A stretch of DNA of 5,444 nucleotides from Acidobacteriota bacterium (GTDB lineage: Bacteria > Acidobacteriota > Terriglobia > Versatilivoradales > Versatilivoraceae): contig JAPPFQ010000082.1 in the NCBI GenBank assembly GCA_028875135.1, positions 361 through 5,804 of the forward strand, given 5' to 3'. The first letter of the stretch is position 1; each line of letters opens with the position of its first letter. Shown in pieces: positions 1 through 4,937 of this stretch. The position numbers were made by a program, and so were the translations under genes. The notes under the pieces were generated by a model. The model worked only from the letters and a program-made list of their open reading frames with translations. It made no database searches and was not told the origin of the DNA.

Positions 1-8
1 TTTAGTAA

Positions 9-38
9 TTGACAAAATGAATCTATAAAGATTATATT
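9..38 (+). promoter_or_regulatory. Predicted sigma-70 type promoter of the HTH-receiver gene
   Basis: A perfect TTGACA -35 box lies at 9-14, and TATATT (five of six matches to TATAAT) lies at 33-38, separated by 18 bases. Transcription would begin near 45, leaving a leader of about 30 bases before the start codon at 76. The surrounding 60 bases are strongly AT-rich, in contrast to the GC-rich genes. This is a sequence match only; no operator site is obvious. Confidence 0.6.
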
Positions 39-65
39 TTTTGATACATAGTGTGATGGACATTG

Positions 66-71
66 AGGAGG
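66..71 (+). promoter_or_regulatory. Ribosome binding site that decides the start of the HTH-receiver gene
   Basis: AGGAGG is a full Shine-Dalgarno core. It leaves 4 bases to the ATG at 76 but only 1 base to the in-frame TTG at 73, so ATG 76 is the better start. Confidence 0.7.
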
Positions 72-75
72 CTTG

Positions 76-660
76 ATGGAAGATTCGTTGATAACCGTCA
101 AGGAGGTTGCCGAGTACCTGAAGTTGAAGGAACAGACGGTCTATCTCCTGGCCCGGCAGAACAAGATTCCCTCCCTGAAGGTGGGGGGCAGTCTTCGTTT
201 CAGGAAGTCCCAGATCGATGGTTGGCTACTGGCGGAGCCGATCAGGAACAGTTCGAGGAACGGACCCGGGAAAGTGCTCATCGTGGAGGATGAGAAAGCG
301 GTAAGAGACAGCCTGCAGGGGATCGTTCAACTCCACGGAATTCCAGCGGTGGCCGTGCCGGATGGCCCCGGGGCCTTGGAAGCCGCCAGGCGGGAGTCGT
401 TCCGCATGGTGTTCCTGGATCTGAACCTGCCTCGGATGGACAGCGTGGAGACGCTACGGGAGCTCCGAAGGCTGGACCGCAAGCTGGTGTTTGTGGTGGT
501 CACCGATTTGGCTGGAGAGAACCCCTTGTTCCAAAGCGCCGTTCAGTCGGCTCCGGTTTCGGTCGTTCCCAAGAGGTTCACCTCCCAACAGATCGGCGAT
601 GTCCTGGAACTGCATTTCGACGACCTGATCCGTTCGAATCCCACCTCGCCTCAGGCGTAG
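76..660 (+). CDS. Excisionase-type helix-turn-helix protein with C-terminal response-regulator receiver domain
   Basis: The 194-residue protein has two parts. Residues about 5-52 match the excisionase/MerR-like HTH_17 pattern: LITVKEVAEYLKL, then TVYLLARQNKIPSLKVGG, RFRKSQIDGWL. Residues about 66-180 form a CheY-like receiver: KVLIVEDE with the acidic pair E71-D72, a phospho-acceptor Asp at D115 (FLDLNLP), T143 in VVVTD, and the conserved Lys K166 in VVPKRF. All key phosphorylation residues are present, so it is probably a phosphorylatable DNA-binding regulator; the partner kinase and target genes are not in the window. The domain order is the reverse of most response regulators, whose receiver comes first. 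The usual Gly after MD in the LPxMDG motif is Ser here. A short Pro/Ser-rich linker (residues 53-65) joins the domains. The gene stands alone behind its own promoter and converges on the lipoprotein gene. Domain calls are secure; the biological role is unknown. Confidence 0.88.
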   Translation: MEDSLITVKEVAEYLKLKEQTVYLLARQNKIPSLKVGGSLRFRKSQIDGWLLAEPIRNSSRNGPGKVLIVEDEKAVRDSLQGIVQLHGIPAVAVPDGPGALEAARRESFRMVFLDLNLPRMDSVETLRELRRLDRKLVFVVVTDLAGENPLFQSAVQSAPVSVVPKRFTSQQIGDVLELHFDDLIRSNPTSPQA

Positions 661-672
661 ACCCCCCCCGGA

Positions 673-1347
673 TTATTGGCTCTTGGCGCTTGCGATGAAC
701 TGGCGGAAGCTGTCGGCCCAGCGGGAGATGGTCTTTTCGGGGCCGACCAGCTTGAAGAACCAGGGGCCTTGCGGGCCTTCCAGAACGGCTCCCAGCAACC
801 GATAGCCCTCGCGGGCGGGCCGCTGAGGAGCGCCCGGCATGTTGGATGCCTTGAGTGTTCCGCTCACGTCCACTTCGGTCATCCGGAATCCCGAGACCTG
901 GCTTTGCCTGATCTTGGCCTTGTCTCTGGAAGAGGAACCATCGGGTTGGCCTACCTGGCCGATCCAACGGCTGATGTTGGCGTCGGTGGACCCGCCTTGT
1001 CCCATGCCGAAGTAGAATACCGTCAATTCACCGTCCTCGGAGTCGCCGTCTGCTCTGGGAAGGGCAAACTGGGCCCGGCGCATGGGGGAGCGGGGAGTCT
1101 GCTCGACCCAGCCTGAAGGGACCTCCAGAGTGAACGGTCCCAGAACCTTCTGGCGATCGGAGGCAGGGGCGGCCGAGCCAACGGTTGGCGGCGCTGAGGG
1201 AGCGTTTCCGGCGTTGGAAACGCTTTCGCCGGCACAACCGGACAGGAGCAGGCAGAGTCCTACCCCGGCCCAACAGGCCCGAACGATTCCGTTGCCGGGG
1301 CGGGTCATTCCCGGAAGCGTCGGTCGTCGACGATTTGACTTGTTCAT
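673..1347 (-). CDS. Predicted lipoprotein of unknown function
   Basis: The 224-residue protein starts with a basic n-region (RRR at 6-8), then a hydrophobic stretch (about 25-37) ending in the lipobox LSGC with Cys38, the expected lipidation site. Residues after Cys38 are a low-complexity Ser/Ala/Pro linker to about residue 65. A single globular domain of mixed hydrophobic pattern follows, beginning FTLEVPSGWVEQ and containing a Gly-rich YFGMGQGG stretch and ISRWIGQV. I know similar domains only as conserved hypotheticals. Maturation by Lgt and LspA and anchoring to a membrane follow from the lipobox; no function can be assigned. The frame stays open upstream to 1611, but that part is antisense-type overlap with fabI, and the start at 1347 has a good ribosome binding site directly before the signal sequence. 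It lies 121 bases downstream of fabI on the same strand, and I see no convincing promoter or terminator in that gap, so co-transcription is possible. Weak small inverted repeats (around 1392-1416 and 1424-1436) in the gap lack a T-run. Confidence 0.85.
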   Translation of the reverse strand: MNKSNRRRPTLPGMTRPGNGIVRACWAGVGLCLLLSGCAGESVSNAGNAPSAPPTVGSAAPASDRQKVLGPFTLEVPSGWVEQTPRSPMRRAQFALPRADGDSEDGELTVFYFGMGQGGSTDANISRWIGQVGQPDGSSSRDKAKIRQSQVSGFRMTEVDVSGTLKASNMPGAPQRPAREGYRLLGAVLEGPQGPWFFKLVGPEKTISRWADSFRQFIASAKSQ

Positions 1348-1354
1348 TCTCTTT

Positions 1355-1361
1355 CTCCTTT
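1355..1361 (-). promoter_or_regulatory. Ribosome binding site fixing the lipoprotein start
   Basis: Read on the minus strand this is AAAGGAG, 7 bases before the ATG at 1347. It supports the 224-residue protein with an N-terminal signal sequence over the much longer open frame reaching back into fabI. Confidence 0.7.
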
Positions 1362-1468
1362 GCCGCTCGGCGGGAGGGGCCGGCGCTTTCCCCGGAATGG
1401 ATCGGGCTGGATCCGGAAATTGAAGAAGGCTCTTCTCTCCCGAGACCTGCCTCCGGAAGGTCGGCTCC

Positions 1469-2233
1469 TCACATTCCCATGATGTTGTATCCGCAATCCA
1501 CGTAAAGCACCTCGCCGGTAACCCCGGCGGAGAGATCGCTTCCCAGGTAGAGCCCCGTATTGCCCAGTTCCACGGGCTGAACGTTTCGCTTGAGGGGAGC
1601 CTGCTCCGCATGGTGCTTGAGCATGCTGCCCAGACCGCGGATTCCGCGTGCGGCCAGGGTGTTCATGGGGCCGGCGCTGATCGCGTTCACCCGGATATTG
1701 TGGGGGCCGAGGTCGTGGGCAAGGTAGCGGACGCTTGCCTCCAGGGAAGCCTTGGCGACTCCCATGACGTTATAGTGAGGGACCACTTTTTCGGACCCGT
1801 AATAGGTCATGGTCACGATGCTTCCGCCTTCCGTCATCAGGGGAAGGGCAGCCCGGGCTATGGCCACCAGGGAATAGGCGCTGACATCCTGAGCCGTTGC
1901 GAATGCCTGGCGGGTGGTGTCGACGAAGCGCCCCTCCAGAGCTTCCCTGGGAGCAAAGGCAACGCTGTGCAGGACCAGGTGGATCTTGCCGAAATCCCGG
2001 GTGAGACAACGGAAAACGTTCTGGATTTCCTCATCCCTGGTGACGTCGCAGGGGTAGAGGGGAGCCTCGTCGCCGAAGCGCGCGGCCAACTGGGTGACGT
2101 TCCGCTGCAACCGCTCGCCCTGATAGGTCAAGGCCAGCCGGGCCCCGGCCTGGTGCCAGGCTTCGGCGATGCTCCAGGCGATGCTGCGCTTGTTGGCGAC
2201 TCCGAAGACGACTCCGAATTTGCCCTCCAACAT
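1469..2233 (-). CDS. fabI: Enoyl-[acyl-carrier-protein] reductase (NADH), FabI type
   Basis: FabI carries out the last reduction of each fatty-acid elongation cycle in the cytoplasm, turning trans-2-enoyl-ACP into acyl-ACP with NAD(P)H. The 254-residue length fits the family. It is a divergent short-chain dehydrogenase/reductase fold with the FabI nucleotide motif GVANKRSIAW (11-20), CDV at 62-64, HSVAFAP at 89-95, and the catalytic Tyr-x6-Lys as Y154 and K161 in YNVMGVAK. Y144 corresponds to E. coli Tyr146. AISAGPMNTLAARGI (184-198) is the substrate-loop signature, and the C-terminus GYNIMGM is typical. By alignment to the E. coli enzyme with an offset of two, Leu201 falls at Phe203 and Ala92 at Gly93, positions known for inhibitor resistance in E. 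coli. The start at 2233 has a strong ribosome binding site and begins exactly where FabI proteins begin; the open frame continuing to 2455 is non-homologous leader. It may be co-transcribed with the lipoprotein gene downstream. Confidence 0.97.
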   Translation of the reverse strand: MLEGKFGVVFGVANKRSIAWSIAEAWHQAGARLALTYQGERLQRNVTQLAARFGDEAPLYPCDVTRDEEIQNVFRCLTRDFGKIHLVLHSVAFAPREALEGRFVDTTRQAFATAQDVSAYSLVAIARAALPLMTEGGSIVTMTYYGSEKVVPHYNVMGVAKASLEASVRYLAHDLGPHNIRVNAISAGPMNTLAARGIRGLGSMLKHHAEQAPLKRNVQPVELGNTGLYLGSDLSAGVTGEVLYVDCGYNIMGM

Positions 2234-2239
2234 GGAAAA

Positions 2240-2244
2240 CCTCC
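2240..2244 (-). promoter_or_regulatory. Ribosome binding site of fabI
   Basis: GGAGG on the minus strand, 6 bases before ATG 2233, selects the 254-residue FabI over longer in-frame starts. Confidence 0.75.
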
Positions 2245-2282
2245 CGGCCGATGCGGGGATGAGACTAGCAGATTTCCGGCCG
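2245..2282 (-). promoter_or_regulatory. Possible hairpin in the fabI leader next to the ribosome binding site
   Basis: Two copies of the self-complementary hexamer CGGCCG (2245-2250 and 2277-2282) could pair in the fabI transcript around a 26-base loop, with G-U pairs possibly extending the stem. The inner arm directly adjoins the Shine-Dalgarno bases. A role in translation control is speculation, and short GC palindromes occur by chance in GC-rich DNA. Confidence 0.22.
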
Positions 2283-2309
2283 AAAAAACAGACAGGCGCA
2301 CCAGAGGCA

Positions 2310-2337
2310 GTGGCCAGTGGCCAGTGGTCAGTGGATA
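2310..2337 (+). repeat. Degenerate tandem heptamer repeat, block A (4 units)
   Basis: Four adjacent 7-base units read GTGGCCA, GTGGCCA, GTGGTCA, GTGGATA. The block lies about 75 bases upstream of fabI. It belongs to the same family as the two blocks near 4767 and 4903, so it is a dispersed short tandem repeat rather than a local duplication. Function unknown. Confidence 0.75.
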
Positions 2338-2556
2338 GTATTGGGAGCAGGAGTGGGCCATATGCCAACGCTGAGGTCGAATCGGGAATGGATCGTCCGG
2401 CGGAAATCGATGGACATGGCGATGAGAATGCGGAGCTGATCCAATCACTCTCCACAATTCACTTTCCACATGGCGCCAAAGACATCATGTACAATTCGAA
2501 CTCGCAATCGGCAGCGGCACGCCGTGATCAAATCCGAGAGGTGAGAAGGAGTTGCT

Positions 2557-2880
2557 ATGGCCTACACGTTCGGCGATCTGAGGCACAAGACGGTGGCCCA
2601 GCTTCGCCAGATAGCCGGTGAAATCGAGCACGAGGCCGTCAAGGGCTATACCCAGCTGACCAAGGAGCCTTTGTTGAAGGCGATCTGTGAAGCCCTGGGC
2701 GTCGATATGCACGAGCACCACGAGGTGGTGGGTATCGACAAGCGAGCCATAAAGAAGGAGATCAAGGAACTCAAGAAGCGGCGGGACCAGGCGCTGGAGG
2801 CCAAGGACCGCACCGGGCTGAAGTCGATTCGCCGCCAGATCCACGCCCTGAAGAGAAAGATCCATCGGGCCACGGTTTGA
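2557..2880 (+). CDS. Small basic protein with Rho N-terminal (SAP-like) domain
   Basis: The 107-residue protein starts at an ATG 5 bases after AAGGAG. Residues about 10-50 (KTVAQLRQIAGEIEHEAVKGYTQL and TKEPLLKAICEALGV, read as two helices) resemble the Rho transcription-terminator N-terminal domain, a small helical SAP-like fold that often contacts nucleic acid. A His/Glu-rich turn (HEHHEVVGIDK, 52-62) leads into a strongly charged Lys/Arg-rich region from 62 to 105 that is probably a long helix or coiled coil (IKKEIKELKKRRDQALEAKD, then IRRQIHALKRKIH). The whole is too short to be Rho and has no ATPase domain. I recognise the general type as a conserved hypothetical of environmental bacteria. 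Nucleic-acid binding is a reasonable inference from the domain and charge but is unproven. It stands alone, divergent from fabI and convergent with the radical SAM gene. Confidence 0.85.
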   Translation: MAYTFGDLRHKTVAQLRQIAGEIEHEAVKGYTQLTKEPLLKAICEALGVDMHEHHEVVGIDKRAIKKEIKELKKRRDQALEAKDRTGLKSIRRQIHALKRKIHRATV

Positions 2881-2901
2881 TCCGCCTTGCTCAACGGGTC
2901 A

Positions 2902-2921
2902 GGCGTAGCGTCCGCTATGCC
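2902..2921 (+). terminator. Short hairpin between convergent genes, possible weak terminator
   Basis: GGCGTAGC (2902-2909) pairs with GCTATGCC (2914-2921) around a 4-base loop: eight pairs including one G-U in the rightward transcript. In the leftward transcript the wobble becomes an A-C mismatch, so the structure favours the Rho_N-like gene, whose stop is 22 bases upstream. There is no T-run, and the right arm overlaps the stop codon of the radical SAM gene (2915-2917). Confidence 0.28.
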
Positions 2922-3985
2922 GTTCGGTCGGGAGTGCCCGCCGGAGAGAAGGGTCCTGCGGCATGATCATGCCCGGCCGTGAGCAATGCAGGGTCAACCC
3001 GCGAGCCGTCGGTCTGAGGTGACCGCCAATTGTCCAGCACGCCGACCTGCTGGACGCAGGAGACGGTGCAGTATGGGGCGCAGGTCTTGCGAAGGCCGAA
3101 TTCCCGGCGGATGTGTTCGCGGGTGTAGTCCTGCAGCGGAATGGCCGGGTAGCCGCGTTGCTGCGAGCAGTAGTGAACCAGGCCGTCCTCGCAGACGTAG
3201 AGGTATCGTCCACCGGCCCGGCAGCGCCATTGGTTGGGTTTCCCCCGGGAGATGTTCTCCTGGAACCTGTTGAAGCGCGCAAAGGACTTCTTGCCGAGCT
3301 TCTGGACCTCACGATAGACGGAACTTTCTCTCTCGTTCAGGGCTCGCAACTGGCCGTCCCCATCGTGAATGATGCCCAGTGTGCTGGAGAAGCCCAGGGA
3401 AACCGCCCGGCGGGCCACCTGCAAGGCGTCCTCGGGGAGGCGTATGCCGGAACCGATGACCGAGTTGATGTTGACCGCGAAGTCGGCGTGCTCGGCCAGC
3501 ATCACCAGCTTCCGGTCCAGAACCTTGAGGCTTTTCTTGGAGACATCGTCCGGGTTGACGTTGTCGATGCTGATCTGCAGATGCTCCAGGCCGGCCCGAT
3601 TGAGCTGTTGGATGCGCTTGACACTGAGCAGATAACCGTTGGTAATCAACCCCGCCATCATTTTTCGCAGCCGAATCCGCCTCACCACGGCGTCCAGCTC
3701 GGGGTGCAACATCGGCTCCCCTCCGCTGATGGTGATCACGGTGGTGCCCAGTCGGGCCAGGTGGTCGACCCGCCTCAGCATTTCCTCGATGGGTACCGGC
3801 GCCGAGACCTTGTCGAACTCATTGCAGTAGGTGCATGAGAGGTTGCAGCGGCGGATGGGGATGAGGTGGGCCAGCACCGGATGCCTGGTGGAAAGCAGGG
3901 CCTTGGCAACCATGCGCCATTCCCTGAGGCGCCGGTGCGCCGCCAGGAATGTCCTGCGAATCCCTGTTCCGTTACCCATGTTCAT
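2915..3985 (-). CDS. Radical SAM protein with SPASM-like C-terminal cysteine cluster
   Basis: The open frame runs back to a TTG at 4078 (387 codons). I place the start at ATG 3985 (356 residues) because the TTG has no clear ribosome binding site; ATG 3979 is nearly as good. Numbered from the TTG, the [4Fe-4S]/SAM motif is C78-x3-C82-x2-C85 (CNLSCTYC), followed by SGGEP at 118-122, GLITNGYLL, and LQISIDNV at 167-174, all typical of the radical SAM barrel. The C-terminal part has C286-x12-G299-x4-C304, which fits the opening half of the SPASM motif, an extra Cys at 296, then C333-x3-C337-x3-C341 in place of the usual second half. It therefore probably carries at least one auxiliary iron-sulfur cluster, like peptide-modifying SPASM enzymes. 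Substrate unknown; no precursor peptide gene is visible beside it. The last 40 or so residues are Pro/Gly/Ser-rich and look unconserved. It lies directly downstream of the FxLyD membrane-protein gene and may share its transcript. Automatic labels such as PqqE-like would be over-reading. Confidence 0.88.
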   Translation of the reverse strand: MNMGNGTGIRRTFLAAHRRLREWRMVAKALLSTRHPVLAHLIPIRRCNLSCTYCNEFDKVSAPVPIEEMLRRVDHLARLGTTVITISGGEPMLHPELDAVVRRIRLRKMMAGLITNGYLLSVKRIQQLNRAGLEHLQISIDNVNPDDVSKKSLKVLDRKLVMLAEHADFAVNINSVIGSGIRLPEDALQVARRAVSLGFSSTLGIIHDGDGQLRALNERESSVYREVQKLGKKSFARFNRFQENISRGKPNQWRCRAGGRYLYVCEDGLVHYCSQQRGYPAIPLQDYTREHIRREFGLRKTCAPYCTVSCVQQVGVLDNWRSPQTDGSRVDPALLTAGHDHAAGPFSPAGTPDRTA

Positions 3986-4098
3986 GCTTTCGTACCCGCG
4001 CTCAACGCGGCCGGACCGAATCCGATCGATTTCCGGGCTGAGCCGACCGCGCAGCAGACGGGGCACAAATATATGCAAACCAATCCCCGCGGTCCAAA

Positions 4099-4746
4099 CT
4101 AAATCTGCCCGGCGGGCGCCTCCCCGGTCAAATCCACCGGCGCCTCTTCAGGCCCTTCCTCCGGCGTTTCCTCCGTTTGCCCATAGCGGCTGTCCCGGTG
4201 CTGAATGACGGCTCCGTTGGCCAGCTTGAACTTGAGCTTGATCCCGCCGGCCTCCCCCTTCAGCGGATTCGTCCACTCGAACGTGCCCTCCGAGCCAGGT
4301 TCCAGGCTCTGGGGAGTCAACGGCACGTCGGCTTCCAGGGGCAATTCCAGAGACGTGATCAGGGTCAAGGTGGCGACGAGGTCCTCGAGTTTCCCTTCGG
4401 TCCGGTTCAGGACTCTCCCCGTCACCGTAATGGTGGCCTCGCCCCGCTCGGCGTCCTCGCCTCGTTCCTGGTCGAATTCCAGCAGCGCAATGGGTTCGCC
4501 CCCGTCAGGCACCGCCGGGACTCTTCGCTGAGCGTATTCCTGGGTCCAGGGAAGCCAGGCGTCCATCACCCCGGAAGATGAGATCACCGAACCGACCAGA
4601 AAGAGTACGGCTGCGGTCACCACCCCCGCCAGAATCCAGGTTCGCTTTCTGGAAGGTCCGACCATCTCGACTCGAAAACCCTCCGACTCCATCTCGGAAG
4701 GGGGCTGGGGAGCCTCATCGTTGGCGTTTCGATCTTCGTTCTCCAT
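4099..4746 (-). CDS. Single-pass membrane protein with FxLyD-like extracytoplasmic domain
   Basis: The 215-residue protein has an acidic, Pro-rich N-terminal tail (1-30) and basic residues (SRKR, 32-35). One hydrophobic transmembrane segment follows at about 37-57. The outer region has a globular part at about 103-183 (ATITVTGRVLNRTEGKLEDL, with later LTPQSLEPGSEGTFEW). That pattern, a GxVxN strand, a 'pLedl' turn and a late PGs-x-F/W strand, matches FxLyD-type beta-sandwich domains. The last 30 residues are Glu/Pro-rich and look disordered. By the positive-inside rule the N-terminus is cytoplasmic and the domain lies outside the inner membrane. ATG 4746 has AAGGTG 7 bases upstream. It is on the same strand as the radical SAM gene downstream, 113 bases away (20 if that gene used its TTG), so an operon is possible. 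No biochemical role can be assigned. Confidence 0.8.
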   Translation of the reverse strand: MENEDRNANDEAPQPPSEMESEGFRVEMVGPSRKRTWILAGVVTAAVLFLVGSVISSSGVMDAWLPWTQEYAQRRVPAVPDGGEPIALLEFDQERGEDAERGEATITVTGRVLNRTEGKLEDLVATLTLITSLELPLEADVPLTPQSLEPGSEGTFEWTNPLKGEAGGIKLKFKLANGAVIQHRDSRYGQTEETPEEGPEEAPVDLTGEAPAGQI

Positions 4747-4753
4747 CCTGGGG

Positions 4754-4759
4754 CACCTT
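4754..4759 (-). promoter_or_regulatory. Ribosome binding site of the FxLyD membrane-protein gene
   Basis: AAGGTG on the minus strand, 7 bases before ATG 4746, matches the 3' side of the Shine-Dalgarno consensus and supports this start. Repeat block B begins only 7 bases further upstream. Confidence 0.6.
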
Positions 4760-4766
4760 TTTGGTA

Positions 4767-4794
4767 GTTGTCAGTGATCAGTGGTTAGTGATCA
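4767..4794 (+). repeat. Degenerate tandem heptamer repeat, block B (4 units)
   Basis: The units read GTTGTCA, GTGATCA, GTGGTTA, GTGATCA on the plus strand. The block sits in the 5' untranslated or promoter region of the minus-strand membrane-protein gene, 20-48 bases before its start codon. Same family as blocks A and C. Confidence 0.75.
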
Positions 4795-4810
4795 GAAACG
4801 AGTGCATGGT

Positions 4811-4824
4811 GAATTGATCAATTC
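4811..4824. promoter_or_regulatory. Perfect 14-base palindrome, possible operator
   Basis: GAATTGATCAATTC reads identically on both strands. It lies 65-78 bases upstream of the membrane-protein start, a plausible position for binding by a dimeric regulator. It shares the TGATCA core with the heptamer repeats, so it could also be a relic of that family. Confidence 0.3.
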
Positions 4825-4902
4825 GTCGGGTGTTCTTCCAATTCAAGCATACTCCTTCAGCAAGTGCAGCGATGCCGTAATCAGCTTTCCGATTCCCAAC
4901 TC

Positions 4903-4937
4903 TCTCAACTAACAACTAATCACTGACCACTGATCAC
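4903..4937 (-). repeat. Degenerate tandem heptamer repeat, block C (5 units)
   Basis: Read on the minus strand from 4937 the units are GTGATCA, GTGGTCA, GTGATTA, GTTGTTA, GTTGAGA. The first unit contains the TGA stop codon of the LysR-family gene (4934-4936), so the repeat begins at the very end of that coding region. Confidence 0.75.

Larger units (their letters stand above)
2234..2556. other. Divergent intergenic region between fabI and the Rho_N-like gene
   Basis: This 323-base stretch has no credible gene. From the fabI side it holds the fabI ribosome binding site and leader, an A-run at 2283-2288, the heptamer repeat block at 2310-2337, and then about 150 bases of unremarkable sequence. 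Promoters for both divergent genes should lie here, but none is strong: TACAAT at 2490-2495 is a candidate -10 for the rightward gene without a good -35 at the right distance. AAGGAG at 2546-2551, 5 bases before ATG 2557, is that gene's ribosome binding site. Confidence 0.6.
4774..4937. repeat. Imperfect inverted pair formed by heptamer blocks B and C
   Basis: Bases 4774-4795 match the reverse complement of 4916-4937 at 20 of 22 positions. The arms face each other around 120 bases of AT-richer spacer that carries no credible gene. The layout resembles a short MITE-like element or a large cruciform. I see no target-site duplication at its edges, and two independent insertions of the same dispersed repeat in opposite directions would look the same. 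Confidence 0.5.

Noticed and set aside
647..657. CGCC-TCA-GGCG mini-hairpin as a terminator of the HTH-receiver gene
   Set aside because: Only four base pairs, inside the coding region, with a C-run instead of a T-run after it.
662..669. Run of eight C between the two convergent genes, as a phase-variation tract
   Set aside because: It lies after both stop codons, so slippage would change neither protein; it could be a sequencing-error hotspot.
1348..1611. Upstream extension of the lipoprotein frame by 88 codons
   Set aside because: It overlaps the end of fabI, is not protein-like, and would bury the signal sequence and lipobox; AAAGGAG before 1347 marks the true start.
2310..2337. Heptamer block as a CRISPR array or phage attachment site
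   Set aside because: Units are 7 bases, adjacent and without spacers; no cas, integrase or tRNA gene is near.
1610..2338. Long plus-strand open frame (242 codons) opposite fabI
   Set aside because: It is antisense to a well-recognised enzyme, has no ribosome binding site and no recognisable domain; long shadow frames are common in GC-rich DNA.
2234..2455. N-terminal extension of the FabI frame by 74 codons
   Set aside because: FabI proteins begin at the MLEGKFG segment, which has its own ribosome binding site; the extension runs through heptamer block A.
3113..3838. Long plus-strand open frame (241 codons) opposite the radical SAM gene
   Set aside because: Antisense to a gene with clear catalytic motifs; its sequence shows no family resemblance.
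4818..4850. Ten-residue minus-strand open frame (MLELEEHPTN) preceded by AAGGAG, as a leader or RiPP precursor peptide
   Set aside because: The Shine-Dalgarno to ATG gap is only one base and the peptide has no core-peptide features; likely chance.
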